Shown: positions 35,864 through 46,000 of the stretch, one piece after another
How the letters are laid out: each line of letters opens with the position of its first letter
Numbering within the stretch: position 1 is the stretch's first letter
Source of the DNA: Gammaproteobacteria bacterium
GTDB taxonomy: Bacteria; Pseudomonadota; Gammaproteobacteria; GCA-001735895
Length of the DNA stretch: 64,000 bases
Assembly (NCBI GenBank): GCA_018669845.1
Contig: JABHSO010000005.1
Span: 1 to 64,000, forward strand
Direction: 5' to 3'
Position numbers and translations under genes: made by a program
Notes under the pieces: model-generated
Seen by the model: the letters and a program-made list of their open reading frames with translations, nothing else
Told to the model about the DNA's origin: nothing
The model's database searches: none

Positions 35864-37273
35864 ATGGAAACCTATAATTATAAAGTCGTCAGGCAGTTTG
35901 CCATTATGACGGTAGTTTGGGGTATCGTAGGCATGACAGTTGGAGTCTTCATTGCAGCAGAGTTAATCTGGCCGCAATTAAGTCTCGACCTGCCATGGTT
36001 AGCTTACGGTCGTTTGAGAGCATTACACACCAATGCAGTTGTATTTGCATTTGGCGGTTCTGCTTTATTTGCTACATCTTATTACGTTGTTCAGCGCACA
36101 TGTCACACGCGTTTGTTTAGTGATGGATTAGCTGCGTTCACCTTCTGGGGCTGGACACTGGTTATTTTGCTTGCAGCAATAACTTTACCGCTGGGTATCA
36201 CCAGTAGTAAGGAATATGCTGAACTGGAATGGCCAATTGATATTCTGATTACACTGGTCTGGGTTTCTTACGCAGTTGTGTTTTTTGGTACAATAATGAA
36301 ACGTAAGATTAAACATATTTATGTGGCTAACTGGTTTTATGGTGCATTTATTCTGACTATTGCTGTTTTGCATCTGTTTAATAGTGCTGCTTTACCAGTT
36401 ACTTTAACCAAGTCTTACTCTGTTTATCACGGTGCTATCGATGCGATGGTTCAGTGGTGGTATGGACATAACGCGGTAGGTTTCTTCCTGACTGCGGGTT
36501 TCCTCGGCATGATGTATTACTTCATTCCCAAGGTTTCACAACGTCCTGTATTTTCTTATCGATTATCGGTAGTGCATTTCTGGGCACTGATCTCTACTTA
36601 TATGTGGGCAGGTCCTCACCATTTGCATTACACAGCATTACCTGACTGGACTCAGTCTGTTGGAATGGTGTTCTCGCTGATTCTGTTAGCGCCTAGCTGG
36701 GGTGGAATGATCAACGGTATCATGACCTTATCAGGTGCATGGCACAAACTTCGTACAGACCCTGTTCTGAAATTCCTGGTTGTTTCATTATCTTTCTACG
36801 GTATGTCTACTTTCGAAGGACCTATGATGGCGATCAAAACTGTAAATGCCTTATCTCATTACACAGACTGGACTGTAGGTCACGTTCACTCTGGCGCATT
36901 AGGCTGGGTTGCTCTGGTTAGTATCGGTTCTATGTATGCCCTGATTCCCTGGGTATTCAATAAAGACGGTATGTACAGTACCAAGCTGGTTGATACCCAT
37001 TTCTGGATTGCGACTATCGGTGTTGTTTTATACATCACAGCAATGTGGATATCGGGTGTTATGCAAGGTTTGATGTGGCGTGCAGTAAATGCTGACGGAA
37101 CACTGACTTACAGTTTCATCGAGTCACTGGAAGCTACGTATCCGTTCTACTTTGTACGTCTACTGGGTGGCCTACTGTTTCTGAGTGGCATGTTCCTCAT
37201 GGCTTATAACGTGTACAAGACTGTTGCCGGTTCTACAATTACCGACACTGAAGTCGCACAGCCCGCACACTAG
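35864..37273 (+). CDS. ccoN: cbb3-type cytochrome c oxidase subunit I
   Basis: 469 residues, about twelve transmembrane helices. Haem and copper ligands are visible in [35 protein letters not shown] and [11 protein letters not shown]. It is the catalytic subunit that reduces oxygen at the high-spin haem b3/CuB site with high affinity and pumps protons. RBS GAGG lies 8 bp before the ATG. First gene of ccoNOQP. Confidence 0.97.
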   Translation: METYNYKVVRQFAIMTVVWGIVGMTVGVFIAAELIWPQLSLDLPWLAYGRLRALHTNAVVFAFGGSALFATSYYVVQRTCHTRLFSDGLAAFTFWGWTLVILLAAITLPLGITSSKEYAELEWPIDILITLVWVSYAVVFFGTIMKRKIKHIYVANWFYGAFILTIAVLHLFNSAALPVTLTKSYSVYHGAIDAMVQWWYGHNAVGFFLTAGFLGMMYYFIPKVSQRPVFSYRLSVVHFWALISTYMWAGPHHLHYTALPDWTQSVGMVFSLILLAPSWGGMINGIMTLSGAWHKLRTDPVLKFLVVSLSFYGMSTFEGPMMAIKTVNALSHYTDWTVGHVHSGALGWVALVSIGSMYALIPWVFNKDGMYSTKLVDTHFWIATIGVVLYITAMWISGVMQGLMWRAVNADGTLTYSFIESLEATYPFYFVRLLGGLLFLSGMFLMAYNVYKTVAGSTITDTEVAQPAH

Positions 37274-37283
37274 GAGAATTATC

Positions 37284-37889
37284 ATGAGTCATGAAGTAGT
37301 AGAAAAAAATATTGGTCTGATGGTGGTTCTTGTAATTATTGTCATCAGTTTCGGTGGACTGGCTGAGATTGTGCCTCTTTATTTTATGAAGGATACAACT
37401 CAACCTGTAAAAGGGCTTAAACCTTACACTGCTATGCAGCTGGAAGGACGTGATATTTATATCCGTGAAGCCTGTAATGCCTGTCATTCGCAAATGATTC
37501 GCCCATTCCGTGCGGAAACTGAGCGATATGGTCATTATTCTGTAGCCGGTGAATTTGTTTATGATCATCCTTTCCTTTGGGGTTCTAAGCGAACTGGTCC
37601 TGATCTAGCGCGTGTTGGCGGTCGTTATTCTGATGACTGGCATGAAGCACATCTGATCAATCCACGTGATGTTGTTCCTGAATCTAATATGCCTACTTTT
37701 GGTTTTCTTGCTAAAAGTGAGTTAACCGGTGAAGTAACTGGTAGAAAGATGGAAGTACTGAGAACACTGGGTGTTCCTTACACTGATGCAGATATTGCTG
37801 GTGCAGCAGAAGCGGTCAAAGGTAAAACTGAAATGGCTGCTCTGATTGAATACCTGCAACATCTCGGCACTGCTGTAAGCATTCGATAG
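37284..37889 (+). CDS. ccoO: cbb3-type cytochrome c oxidase subunit II (monohaem)
   Basis: 201 residues from the ATG at 37284 with RBS TAGGAG; a longer in-frame extension into ccoN lacks support. One N-terminal transmembrane helix, then a c-type haem site [12 protein letters not shown] (Cys64, Cys67, His68) and a distal Met in ESNMPTFGF as axial ligand. It passes electrons from CcoP to CcoN. Confidence 0.96.
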   Translation: MSHEVVEKNIGLMVVLVIIVISFGGLAEIVPLYFMKDTTQPVKGLKPYTAMQLEGRDIYIREACNACHSQMIRPFRAETERYGHYSVAGEFVYDHPFLWGSKRTGPDLARVGGRYSDDWHEAHLINPRDVVPESNMPTFGFLAKSELTGEVTGRKMEVLRTLGVPYTDADIAGAAEAVKGKTEMAALIEYLQHLGTAVSIR

Positions 37890-37899
37890 GTGACCTGAT

Positions 37900-38073
37900 A
37901 TGAGTGAGTTAAGTGTAACTATTCACGGTATCTGGACATTAGTTCTAATGATTACCGTTATCGGCATCTATGCCTGGGCCTGGAGTTCAAAGAGGGAGGC
38001 TGATTTTAGTGAAGCAGCCATGCTCGCAGTGGACATCAGTAATAATAATCCAGAAAAGAAGGAAATATCATGA
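37900..38073 (+). CDS. ccoQ: cbb3-type oxidase small subunit CcoQ
   Basis: 57 residues with one transmembrane helix (IWTLVLMITVIGIYAWAW) followed by a charged cytoplasmic tail, the usual form of CcoQ. It starts 10 bp after ccoO and its TGA overlaps the ccoP start (ATGA). It stabilises the oxidase complex. It is easily missed because it is so short. Confidence 0.88.
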   Translation: MSELSVTIHGIWTLVLMITVIGIYAWAWSSKREADFSEAAMLAVDISNNNPEKKEIS

Positions 38074-38951
38074 TAAGTAGCTTTTTTAACTGGTGGGTAA
38101 TCGTAATTACCCTGGTCAATATCTTTGCCTGTTACTGGCTAATTAAATGGACGATGAAAAGCCGTCCTGATGAAAGTGCAGTAGGTGAAGCAACGGGTCA
38201 TAAATGGGATGGTCTTGAAGAGTTAAATAATCCACTACCTAAATGGTGGTTATGGATGTTTTACTTCACCATCGTGTTCAGTCTGGTTTACCTGGTTCTT
38301 TACCCTGGTCTGGGTAACTTTAAAGGTACTTTAGGTTGGACGTCTCATAATCAATATGATGGTGAAATAGCTGATTCAGATGCCAAATATGGTCCTATCT
38401 TTGCTGCTTTCTCAGCCAAGTCAATACCAGACCTGGCTAAAGATCCGGCAGCTATTAAGGCAGGTGAAAGCTTGTTCAGCAGTTACTGTTCTCAGTGTCA
38501 TGGGTCAGATGCCAAGGGTACAACTGGCTATCCTAACCTGAGTGATAACGACTGGTTATACGGTGGTGAGCCTGCGCAAATCAAGCAGAGTATTTTGATG
38601 GGGCGTAACGGTGTAATGCCGGCTCTTGGTTTGAGTGCAGAAAATGTAGAAAATGTTGCCGCTTATGTTCAATCTTTAAGTGGGCGTAACGTTGATGCAG
38701 CTTCTGCAGAAGCAGGTAAAGCACAGTTTCAAATCATGTGTGTTGCCTGTCACGGTGCAGATGCTAAAGGTAACTATTTGTTAGGTGCTCCTAATCTGAC
38801 TGATACTACCTGGTTGCATGGAAGTACCGCAGGGGCTATTAAGAAAACTATTGCTGAAGGCCGTATAAGTAAAATGCCGGCTCATCAGGAATTTCTTGGT
38901 GAAGATAAAGCCCATGTATTAGCTGGATATATTTATAGCTTGTCAAACTAA
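38070..38951 (+). CDS. ccoP: cbb3-type cytochrome c oxidase subunit III (dihaem)
   Basis: 293 residues. N-terminal transmembrane helices (one near residue 5-25, one near 55-75), then two class I cytochrome c domains with haem sites CSQCHG (near residue 139) and CVACHG (near 223). It receives electrons from soluble cytochromes or the bc1 complex. The gene is followed by a strong terminator and no ccoGHIS assembly genes are seen, so these must be elsewhere. Confidence 0.97.
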   Translation: MISSFFNWWVIVITLVNIFACYWLIKWTMKSRPDESAVGEATGHKWDGLEELNNPLPKWWLWMFYFTIVFSLVYLVLYPGLGNFKGTLGWTSHNQYDGEIADSDAKYGPIFAAFSAKSIPDLAKDPAAIKAGESLFSSYCSQCHGSDAKGTTGYPNLSDNDWLYGGEPAQIKQSILMGRNGVMPALGLSAENVENVAAYVQSLSGRNVDAASAEAGKAQFQIMCVACHGADAKGNYLLGAPNLTDTTWLHGSTAGAIKKTIAEGRISKMPAHQEFLGEDKAHVLAGYIYSLSN

Positions 38952-38976
38952 AAACTATCAGAAGAGTTAACTCCCT

Positions 38977-39038
38977 TGCCGGGAAAGAAGCAAAAACTAT
39001 CTCCCCCGATGTGTGCTTCTTCTCCCGGCATTTTTTTT
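38977..39038 (+). terminator. Rho-independent terminator of the ccoNOQP operon
   Basis: A 16-bp stem with a single bulge (TGCCGGGAAAGAAGCA at 38977-38992 with TGCTTCTT and TCCCGGCA at 39014-39030) is followed by eight T residues. It begins 26 bp after ccoP. Confidence 0.92.
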
Positions 39039-39383
39039 GGTCGAAAATTGCTCCTGCATTTTCGACACTTCCGCCATCCCTGGCGGTCGCACGAGGATGT
39101 GCTTATGCTGCGAGCCCAAGGATGGGCAGGAGCAGTATTCTCACCGAAGGCAATAAACACCTGAAATAAATCGTATCCGTTGTTCTATGATGGAATTGTT
39201 CCTGCATTCAAATATTGGTTCCCGCAATTCTATTTGTAGAGCTGATTTTTCAATAACTTGACTGGATTGTGTAAAAGGAGTCTCCATTCTTCCCATTTGA
39301 TTAACAACCTTCTTTGGATTTATTAAATTGCTTTTTTACGATATGCTGTTTTTAACATCAACTAAATCAGGATATATTCATTA
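39039..39383. other. Intergenic stretch with a hairpin-rich element
   Basis: This 345-bp stretch has no credible gene. At 39049-39134 there is an imperfect palindromic element: ends TGCTCCTGC and GCAGGAGCA face each other and an inner hairpin CCGCCA-TCCC-TGGCGG lies at 39071-39086. It resembles the REP-like or palindromic elements found in many gammaproteobacteria, but no second copy is seen in the window. The remainder (39140-39383) is AT-rich and includes the promoter region of the rhodanese gene. Confidence 0.5.
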
Positions 39384-39818
39384 ATGGAAAAAAAGTTAAG
39401 TTATCTCATTTTAATAATCAGTTTGCTATATGGGTCTTCTGTATGGGCTGAAGGATCCAAATGGCAGTCTCCAGAAACGGTTGAAGGTAGCGTGACGGTC
39501 AGCCTGGAGCAGGCTAAGGTTATGCATGCTAACGGGGTTAAGTTTGTTGATGTCAGGTCTATTCGTCAATATAAAAAACGTCATATCCAAAGTGCAATTC
39601 ACCTTTATATTAATGATGCCTTTACTGAGAAAAACCTGCTGAATCATATTAAAAAAGATGAACCCTTTGTTATTTACTGTAATGGAGCACATTGCAGTTT
39701 AAGTTATAAAGCAGCAGAAAAGGCGGTAGCCTGGGGTTTTACCGGGATTAAATACTTTAGGGATGGCTTTCGTTCCTGGCGTCTTGATGGAAATCCTCTG
39801 GAATACGGTGCTCAATAG
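39384..39818 (+). CDS. Periplasmic rhodanese-like protein
   Basis: 144 residues with a signal peptide (cleavage after VWA near residue 22) and a single rhodanese domain; the active loop is CNGAHCS with Cys99 as the likely catalytic residue. FVDVRSIRQYKKRHIQSAIH is the conserved entry strand. The protein is expected in the periplasm and may transfer sulfane sulfur or act as a redox thiol protein; the six-residue CNGxxC loop is shared with the rhodanese at 50607. It is monocistronic with a terminator downstream. Confidence 0.87.
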   Translation: MEKKLSYLILIISLLYGSSVWAEGSKWQSPETVEGSVTVSLEQAKVMHANGVKFVDVRSIRQYKKRHIQSAIHLYINDAFTEKNLLNHIKKDEPFVIYCNGAHCSLSYKAAEKAVAWGFTGIKYFRDGFRSWRLDGNPLEYGAQ

Positions 39819-39855
39819 CTATTTTCAACTGAACTGAAATTAATTTTTAAATTAA

Positions 39856-39890
39856 ACAAAAGCGCTTTATATAAGCGCTTTTGTTGTTTT
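39856..39890 (+). terminator. Rho-independent terminator after the rhodanese gene
   Basis: A 12-bp perfect stem (ACAAAAGCGCTT with AAGCGCTTTTGT, loop TATAT) runs into TGTTTT. 37 bp after the stop codon. Confidence 0.9.
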
Positions 39891-40043
39891 AGGGGTAAAA
39901 AAACTAAAAAAAATTTTGATTTAAGTTACTCGCTGTGTTATTAAATACAAATCGTATGTAAATTGCATTCTATTTATCGATAAATTATAAGAATAATGAC
40001 AGTTTATATATCCACACCCAATACCAAATGAGGATAGTAGAAT

Positions 40044-41021
40044 ATGAAATATTTAAAAATAGCTTCTATAGCCGGCTTAACATTAGTGAGCAGTCTTTGC
40101 CTGACATCTGTTAATGCTGCGACTAAATGGGATATGCCGACACCTTATGGTGATGGTGTGCATCACACTAAAAATGTCAGGTTCTTTGCAGAAGACGTTA
40201 AAAGAGCGACTGATAATGAACTGAATATTGTTGTTCATTCCGGTGCTTCTTTATACAAACATCCTGAAATTCATCGTGCAGTCAGAAGTGGTCAGGTTAG
40301 TATTGGTGAAATGTTTATGGGGCTGCTGGGTAATGGTAACCCAATTTTCAAGGCTGATAATATTCCATTCCTGGCCAGTGATTTTGATACTGCGCATAAA
40401 CTATGGGAAGCTAGTCGCAGTCATATTGAGAAGGCGCTAAAGAAAGATGGACTGAAACTGTTATTTGCAGTGCCATGGCCTCCTCAGGGTTTTTATACTA
40501 AAACAGCTATAAATTCAGGTGCTGATATTAAAGGCATGAAACTACGTGCATATAGCCCTGCAACCTCTCGTCTTGCTGTATTGCTTGGGGCTTCTCCAAC
40601 GACCGTTCAGACACCAGAAATTCCTCAGGCATTCAGTACCGGTCTTATTGATGCCATGGTGACTTCTCCTTCTACAGGAGTTAGTTCTCAATCATGGGAT
40701 TACGTGAGTAATTACACCGATACACAGGCATGGATTCCAAAGAATATGGTTATTGTCAATGCCCGTGCTTTCAAGCGTTTATCTAAAGAAAATCAAAAAG
40801 CAGTGATGGATGCTGCTGCAAAAGCTGAGAGTAGAGGCTGGGATTTGGCGATGTCTGAAACCAAATCTAAAACTAAAATGCTGGCTGATAAAGGTATGAA
40901 TGTATCTAAGCCTTCAGCACAACTGAAAGCAGATTTGCAGGCAGTGGGTGCGACAATGTCTCAGGAATGGGCTAAAGAAGCCGGTTCAGCTGGTCAGGAT
41001 ATCCTGAACGGTATGAAGTAA
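40044..41021 (+). CDS. dctP: TRAP transporter solute-binding protein (DctP family)
   Basis: 325 residues with a signal peptide (to about residue 25, ending VNA). The DctP fold is recognised by IPFLASDFDTAHKLW, GLKLLFAVPWPPQGFYT, GADIKGMKLRAYSP and the SPSTGVSSQSWDYVSNYTDT segment. It captures an organic anion in the periplasm for the DctQM permease. The following 5-oxoprolinase-like enzyme suggests a lactam or hydantoin-type ligand; this is inference from context. A 150-bp inverted repeat element separates it from dctQ. Confidence 0.92.
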   Translation: MKYLKIASIAGLTLVSSLCLTSVNAATKWDMPTPYGDGVHHTKNVRFFAEDVKRATDNELNIVVHSGASLYKHPEIHRAVRSGQVSIGEMFMGLLGNGNPIFKADNIPFLASDFDTAHKLWEASRSHIEKALKKDGLKLLFAVPWPPQGFYTKTAINSGADIKGMKLRAYSPATSRLAVLLGASPTTVQTPEIPQAFSTGLIDAMVTSPSTGVSSQSWDYVSNYTDTQAWIPKNMVIVNARAFKRLSKENQKAVMDAAAKAESRGWDLAMSETKSKTKMLADKGMNVSKPSAQLKADLQAVGATMSQEWAKEAGSAGQDILNGMK

Positions 41022-41032
41022 AAGAAATTTAA

Positions 41033-41182
41033 CCACAGAGGACACAGAGGAACACAGAGAATTAAAAGTTAGTACTTAATTTTATCTGTGCGCTTCTGTA
41101 AATATTGAAGGTAGTTGCTGAAATGTCTTAGAGTTTCAGCAATACCTATAAACCTCTGTGTTCCTCTGTGTCCTCCGTGGTG
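41033..41182. repeat. Family B inverted-repeat element, full copy
   Basis: Left arm CCACAGAGGACACAGAGGAA with following ACACAGAG at 41033-41060; right arm at 41153-41182 is its near-perfect inverse (CCTCTGTGTTCCTCTGTGTC then CTCCGTGGTG). About 90 bp lie between the arms. Placed between dctP and dctQ, where it could lower readthrough and so give more binding protein than permease. Confidence 0.88.
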
Positions 41183-41200
41183 AAAAAAGGGGTTTTAATA

Positions 41201-41716
41201 ATGCGAAAGTTTCTTGATAATATTTATCTTTCAGCCGCTATTGCGGCGGGTTCCAGCCTGGTCATCATGACTTTGTTGATGTTGACTCAGATAGTGGGGC
41301 GCTGGTTTGACATCATCGTTCCTTCCACAGAAGATTTTTCCGGCTTTCTATTAGCTGCAGCCAGCTTTCTTGCATTGCCCTATGCTTTGCGAAGCGGCTC
41401 TCATATTAGGGTATCTCTGTTTCTTTCTTTTTTTCCTGCACAACTTCGCAAAGCCGTTGAGTTTCTCGTACTGGTTCTGGTATTAGTTCTGGTCAGTTAC
41501 ATTGCCTGGTCTGTTTCACTGATGGTGATTGAAACCTGGGAATTTGAAGAACTGACACAGGGCTATGTTGCGATACCTCTATGGATACCTCAAGTATCAC
41601 TACCCATTGGTTTAGCATTATTTGTGCTGGCTTTATTCGATGAGTTGGTCAGTTTAATTTTGACTGGTGAAACGAGTTACCTGAGACACGAAGACGAACA
41701 ACAAAACGAAGAATAA
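41201..41716 (+). CDS. dctQ: TRAP transporter small permease (DctQ family)
   Basis: 171 residues, four transmembrane helices, with the conserved VPSTEDFSGFLLAAASFLALPYALRSG region of DctQ. The ATG at 41201 has RBS AAAGGGG; the open frame extends 11 codons further left only through the repeat element, so that extension is rejected. The RBS lies right at the edge of the repeat. Confidence 0.9.
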   Translation: MRKFLDNIYLSAAIAAGSSLVIMTLLMLTQIVGRWFDIIVPSTEDFSGFLLAAASFLALPYALRSGSHIRVSLFLSFFPAQLRKAVEFLVLVLVLVLVSYIAWSVSLMVIETWEFEELTQGYVAIPLWIPQVSLPIGLALFVLALFDELVSLILTGETSYLRHEDEQQNEE

Positions 41717-41749
41717 TTCAGCCAATTAACACTTAGAGAGGGGAATATT

Positions 41750-43054
41750 ATGGATCAGGGTTTAATGATGATTCTATTGACGGTATTGATGTTTGGCATT
41801 CTTTCACTGGGTGTCTGGGTTGGTGCTGCATTATTTATTGTCGGTTTTGCCGCATTGATGCTGAATGAAAGTTCAAATCTTGGCATGATCATGGCGACCA
41901 CAACCTGGGGTAGTACGTCGACCTGGACTTTAACAGCTTTACCACTGTTTGTGTGGATGGGTGAAATTCTATTTCGTACACGATTATCCAAAGATTTATT
42001 CAGCGGTCTTTCACCCTGGTTGAATCATGTGCCAGGTCGCTTATTACACGTTAATATTCTAGGTTGTGGAATTTTCGCAGCAGTATCCGGTTCATCGGCA
42101 GCCACGGTGGCGACGATAGGAAAAATGACAGCTCCTGAACTGGAGAAAAGAGGTTATCCGGAAAGTATGGTATTAGGGACACTGGCTGGCTCTGGAACCT
42201 TAGGTCTATTGATTCCACCTTCGATTATTTTAATTGTGTATGGTGTTTCTGCAGAAGTGTCGATATCCCGTCTTTTTATAGCCGGGGCATTACCAGGCAT
42301 GATGCTGGTCGCTCTCTTCATGGGGTACACCATGATCTGGTCGAGTATAAATAAAAATAAGTTACCTCCAGCCGATGCTCATATTTCGCTTACTGAAAAA
42401 TTCAGAGCTTCCTGGAAATTGATTCCAGTTGTTTCGTTGATTTTATTTGTACTTGGGTCGATTTATGCCGGTTTTGCAACGGCGACTGAAGCGGCTGTCA
42501 TAGGTGTGGTGGGTTCTCTTGTTTTATCCTGGCTTGGCAAGGATATGACCTGGTTAACTTTTAAAGATAGCTTGATGGGTGCTACAAAAACGTCTTGCAT
42601 GATTATGTTTATTTTGGCTGGAGCCGCTTTTCTGACGATAGCCATGGGTTTTACCGGTATCCCCCGTGCTCTTGCTGAGAATATATCCAGCATGAACCTT
42701 TCTCCTGGCTGGCTACTTTTTGCTTTAACCATTTTCTTTATCATCATGGGCTGTTTTCTGGATGGTATCTCGGTGGTTGTTCTCACCACTTCGGTTGTTT
42801 TGCCGATGGTTGAACAGGCAGGAATCAACTTGATGTGGTTTGGTATATTTTTAGTGATGGTGGTGGAAATGGCTCAGGTAACTCCGCCGGTTGGTTTTAA
42901 TTTATTTGTGTTGCAGGGACTAACGGGGAAAAATATTTTACTGATTGCTAAATACGCCATGCCATTTTTCTTTTTATTGATGTTGGCTGCATTGTTGATT
43001 TCTGTTTTTCCAGAAATTGTAACCTGGTTACCACAAAAAATGACTGAGAAATAA
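41750..43054 (+). CDS. dctM: TRAP transporter large permease (DctM family)
   Basis: 434 residues with about twelve hydrophobic helices. Typical DctM blocks: CGIFAAVSGSSAATVATIGK, GTLGLLIPPSIILIVYG, and near the end VEMAQVTPPVGFNLFVLQG. It forms the ion-coupled translocation channel with DctQ. RBS GAGAGGGG. The oxoprolinase gene begins 2 bp after its stop. Confidence 0.94.
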   Translation: MDQGLMMILLTVLMFGILSLGVWVGAALFIVGFAALMLNESSNLGMIMATTTWGSTSTWTLTALPLFVWMGEILFRTRLSKDLFSGLSPWLNHVPGRLLHVNILGCGIFAAVSGSSAATVATIGKMTAPELEKRGYPESMVLGTLAGSGTLGLLIPPSIILIVYGVSAEVSISRLFIAGALPGMMLVALFMGYTMIWSSINKNKLPPADAHISLTEKFRASWKLIPVVSLILFVLGSIYAGFATATEAAVIGVVGSLVLSWLGKDMTWLTFKDSLMGATKTSCMIMFILAGAAFLTIAMGFTGIPRALAENISSMNLSPGWLLFALTIFFIIMGCFLDGISVVVLTTSVVLPMVEQAGINLMWFGIFLVMVVEMAQVTPPVGFNLFVLQGLTGKNILLIAKYAMPFFFLLMLAALLISVFPEIVTWLPQKMTEK

Positions 43055-43056
43055 CA

Positions 43057-46000
43057 ATGGATGCAAATACAAAAGCAGGTAACTGGCAGTTCTGGGTAGA
43101 CCGTGGTGGTACCTTTACAGATATTGTTGCTCTGTCTCCTGAAGGAGAAATAAGTACCGATAAGCTGCTGTCTGAAAACCCAGATGTTTATAACGATGCC
43201 GCCATTGAAGGTATTCGCCGTTTTGTCAGTGCCAATGAACATGCAGAAGATAAGCAGCCTTTTTTAATAAAAATGGGTACAACAGTTGCAACCAATGCCT
43301 TGCTTGAGCGAAAGGGTGATCCCACTCTGTTAGTCATTACAGAAGGTTTTGCAGATGCTTTACGCATTGGTTATCAATATAGGCCTGAACTATTTTCACT
43401 GCAGATTCAGTTGCCCGATATGTTGTATTCATCAGTGCTCGAAGTTGAAGAGCGATTAACAGCTGATGGAAAAATATTAAAGGCTATTCAGCAAGAAGAT
43501 GTAAGACAGGGTTTGCAAAAAGCTTTTGATGAAGGAATTCGTTCAGTTGCTATCGTATTTATGCATGGTTATAGATTTGATGACCATGAAAAAAAGGTGG
43601 CGGAGTTAGCTCAACAAATCGGTTTTGATCAAATATCGACCAGCCATCAGGTCAGTCCATTAATGAAATTGGTGTCACGTGGTGATACTACAGTGGTGGA
43701 TGCCTATCTGTCGCCTATTCTAAGGCGTTATGTAAACCAGGTGGCAGATGAGCTCAAACTTATTAACCCTGCTGATAACCGCCTGCAATTTATGCAATCC
43801 AGTGGAGGCTTAACCGAAGCCCATCGATTTGCCGGTAAAGATGCCATTTTATCCGGCCCTGCTGGAGGTGTAGTCGGGATGGTTGAAACAGCCACTGCAG
43901 CAGGATTTAAAAAGCTGATTGGTTTTGATATGGGCGGCACATCTACCGATGTATGTCATTATGCCGGAGAATTTGAACGTGCGTTTGAAACGGAAGTAGC
44001 GGGTGTTCGAATGCGCGCTCCGATGATGCGCATTCACACCGTGGCAGCCGGTGGTGGCTCGATACTTCAATTTGATGGTTCACGCTATCGGGTAGGCCCT
44101 GAGTCTGCTGGTGCGAATCCAGGTCCTGCTAGTTATGGTAATAATGGTCCATTAAGTGTGACCGACTGTAATGTCATGTTAGGAAAAATTCAGCCGGAAT
44201 ATTTTCCAAAAGTATTTGGGGCTGATGCAAATCAGGCTTTGGATCTGGAAGTTGTTAAAGAAAAGTTTACGCAGATGGCTTTGGAAATAAAACAATCCAC
44301 CGGTAAAGAGCTTAGCGAACAGAAAATTGCTTCCGGGTTTCTATCCATAGCCATTGAAAATATGGCTAACGCAATAAAGCAGATTTCGGTGCAACGAGGT
44401 TATGATGTTGCTGAATATACACTGTGTTGCTTCGGTGGAGCAGGTGGACAGCATGCCTGTCTGGTTGCTGATTCTCTGGCGATTAAAAGTATTTTCCTAC
44501 ACCCATTTTCAGGTGTGCTTTCGGCTTATGGAATGGGGCTTGCTGATTTACGCCAGATTCATGAATCCAGTGTGGAGCAAACCCTAGACCCTATATTAAT
44601 TGAGTCTCTGCAAAAAATTAAACACAAGTTAGAAGGTTTAGGAAGAGATGATTTATTACAGCAGGGAGCGACAACGAGTCAGTTAAAAACAATAACCAAA
44701 CTTCATTGCCACTATGCAGGTTCAGATACAAATCTTCCGGTAGAATTTTCCAACTTTGAAGCTGTAGTCAGTGATTTTGAAACTGTACATATGCAATCTT
44801 TTGGTTTTATTTCCAAGCATAAAAATTTGATTGTTCAATCTATCGAAGTGGAAGTAATTGCCAGTAATCCTCCTCCAGTTGTCACAAGCCGAAAAAATTC
44901 AAATATCAATTTATGTTCTCTGGATAGTCAAAAAGTTGTTATGGCTGACACTGAAAGTTCTACACCTTTCTATGCGAGAGAAGATTTACCTGCTGATGTC
45001 TGGATTAACGGGCCATCAGTCATTATTGAGCACACTGGAACCATTGTTATTGAACCCGGTTGGCGTGGACAATTAACTGTAGATAATAATATTGTGCTGG
45101 AACGTTACCAGCAGCTTCCCCGACAGGTTGCGATTGGAACCGATGTTGACCCTGTTATGCTGGAAATTTTTAATAACCTGTTTATGTCAATTGCCGAACA
45201 AATGGGGTCAGTGCTGGAAAATACAGCGGTATCGGTAAATATTAAAGAAAGACTCGATTTCTCCTGTGCAGTTTTTGATGAAGAAGGGGATTTAATTGCC
45301 AATGCACCTCACATGCCGGTTCACCTGGGCTCGATGAGTGAAAGTATTAAAACAGTTATTCGGGAACGCAAGGGCAGTATGTTGAAAGGTGATGCTTATG
45401 TTTTGAATGCTCCCTATAACGGTGGTACGCATTTACCCGATGTGACGATTATCAAACCTGTATTTGATCCGACGGGTACTAAGGTTATTTTTTATGTGGC
45501 ATCACGAGGGCATCATGCCGATATCGGTGGAATCACTCCGGGATCGATGCCATCGAATTCAACTTCGGTTATTGAAGAAGGTATTCTGCTTGATAATTTG
45601 AAAATTGTTGATGCAGGAAGTTTTCAGGATGAAAGCATGAGGCAGGTTCTTAGCATCGGGGAATGGCCGGCCAGAAATATAGATACAAATATTGCTGACT
45701 TCAAAGCGCAATTGGCAGCCTGTGAAAAAGGCATGCAGGAACTGTTGAAAATGGTGGGTCACTATACGTTGCCTGTTGTACATGCGTATATGAAACATGT
45801 ACAAAATAATGCAGAGGAATCGGTGCGACGAGTACTGGATGTATTAAGTGATGGCTCTTTCAGTTATGACATGGATGATGGTGCGAAGATACAAGTCAGT
45901 ATTACACTGGATAAACAACAACGTCAGGCGACTATCGATTTCACTGGAACCAGTCCACAACATGCAGCTAATTTTAATGCGCCTTCTGCCATTACTCGTG

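Noticed and set aside
37185-37283. Longer N-terminal extension of CcoO into ccoN
   Set aside because: The ATG at 37284 has a strong TAGGAG site and gives the canonical CcoO N-terminus; the extension is read out of frame through conserved ccoN sequence.
38976-39164. 62-codon plus-strand open frame after ccoP
   Set aside because: It runs through the ccoP terminator and a hairpin-rich element; it has no RBS and its composition (Arg, His, Trp) is that of a translated repeat.
39916-39929. FNR-like TTGAT-TTAA-GTTAC upstream of dctP
   Set aside because: Only seven of ten matches and no suitable promoter element.
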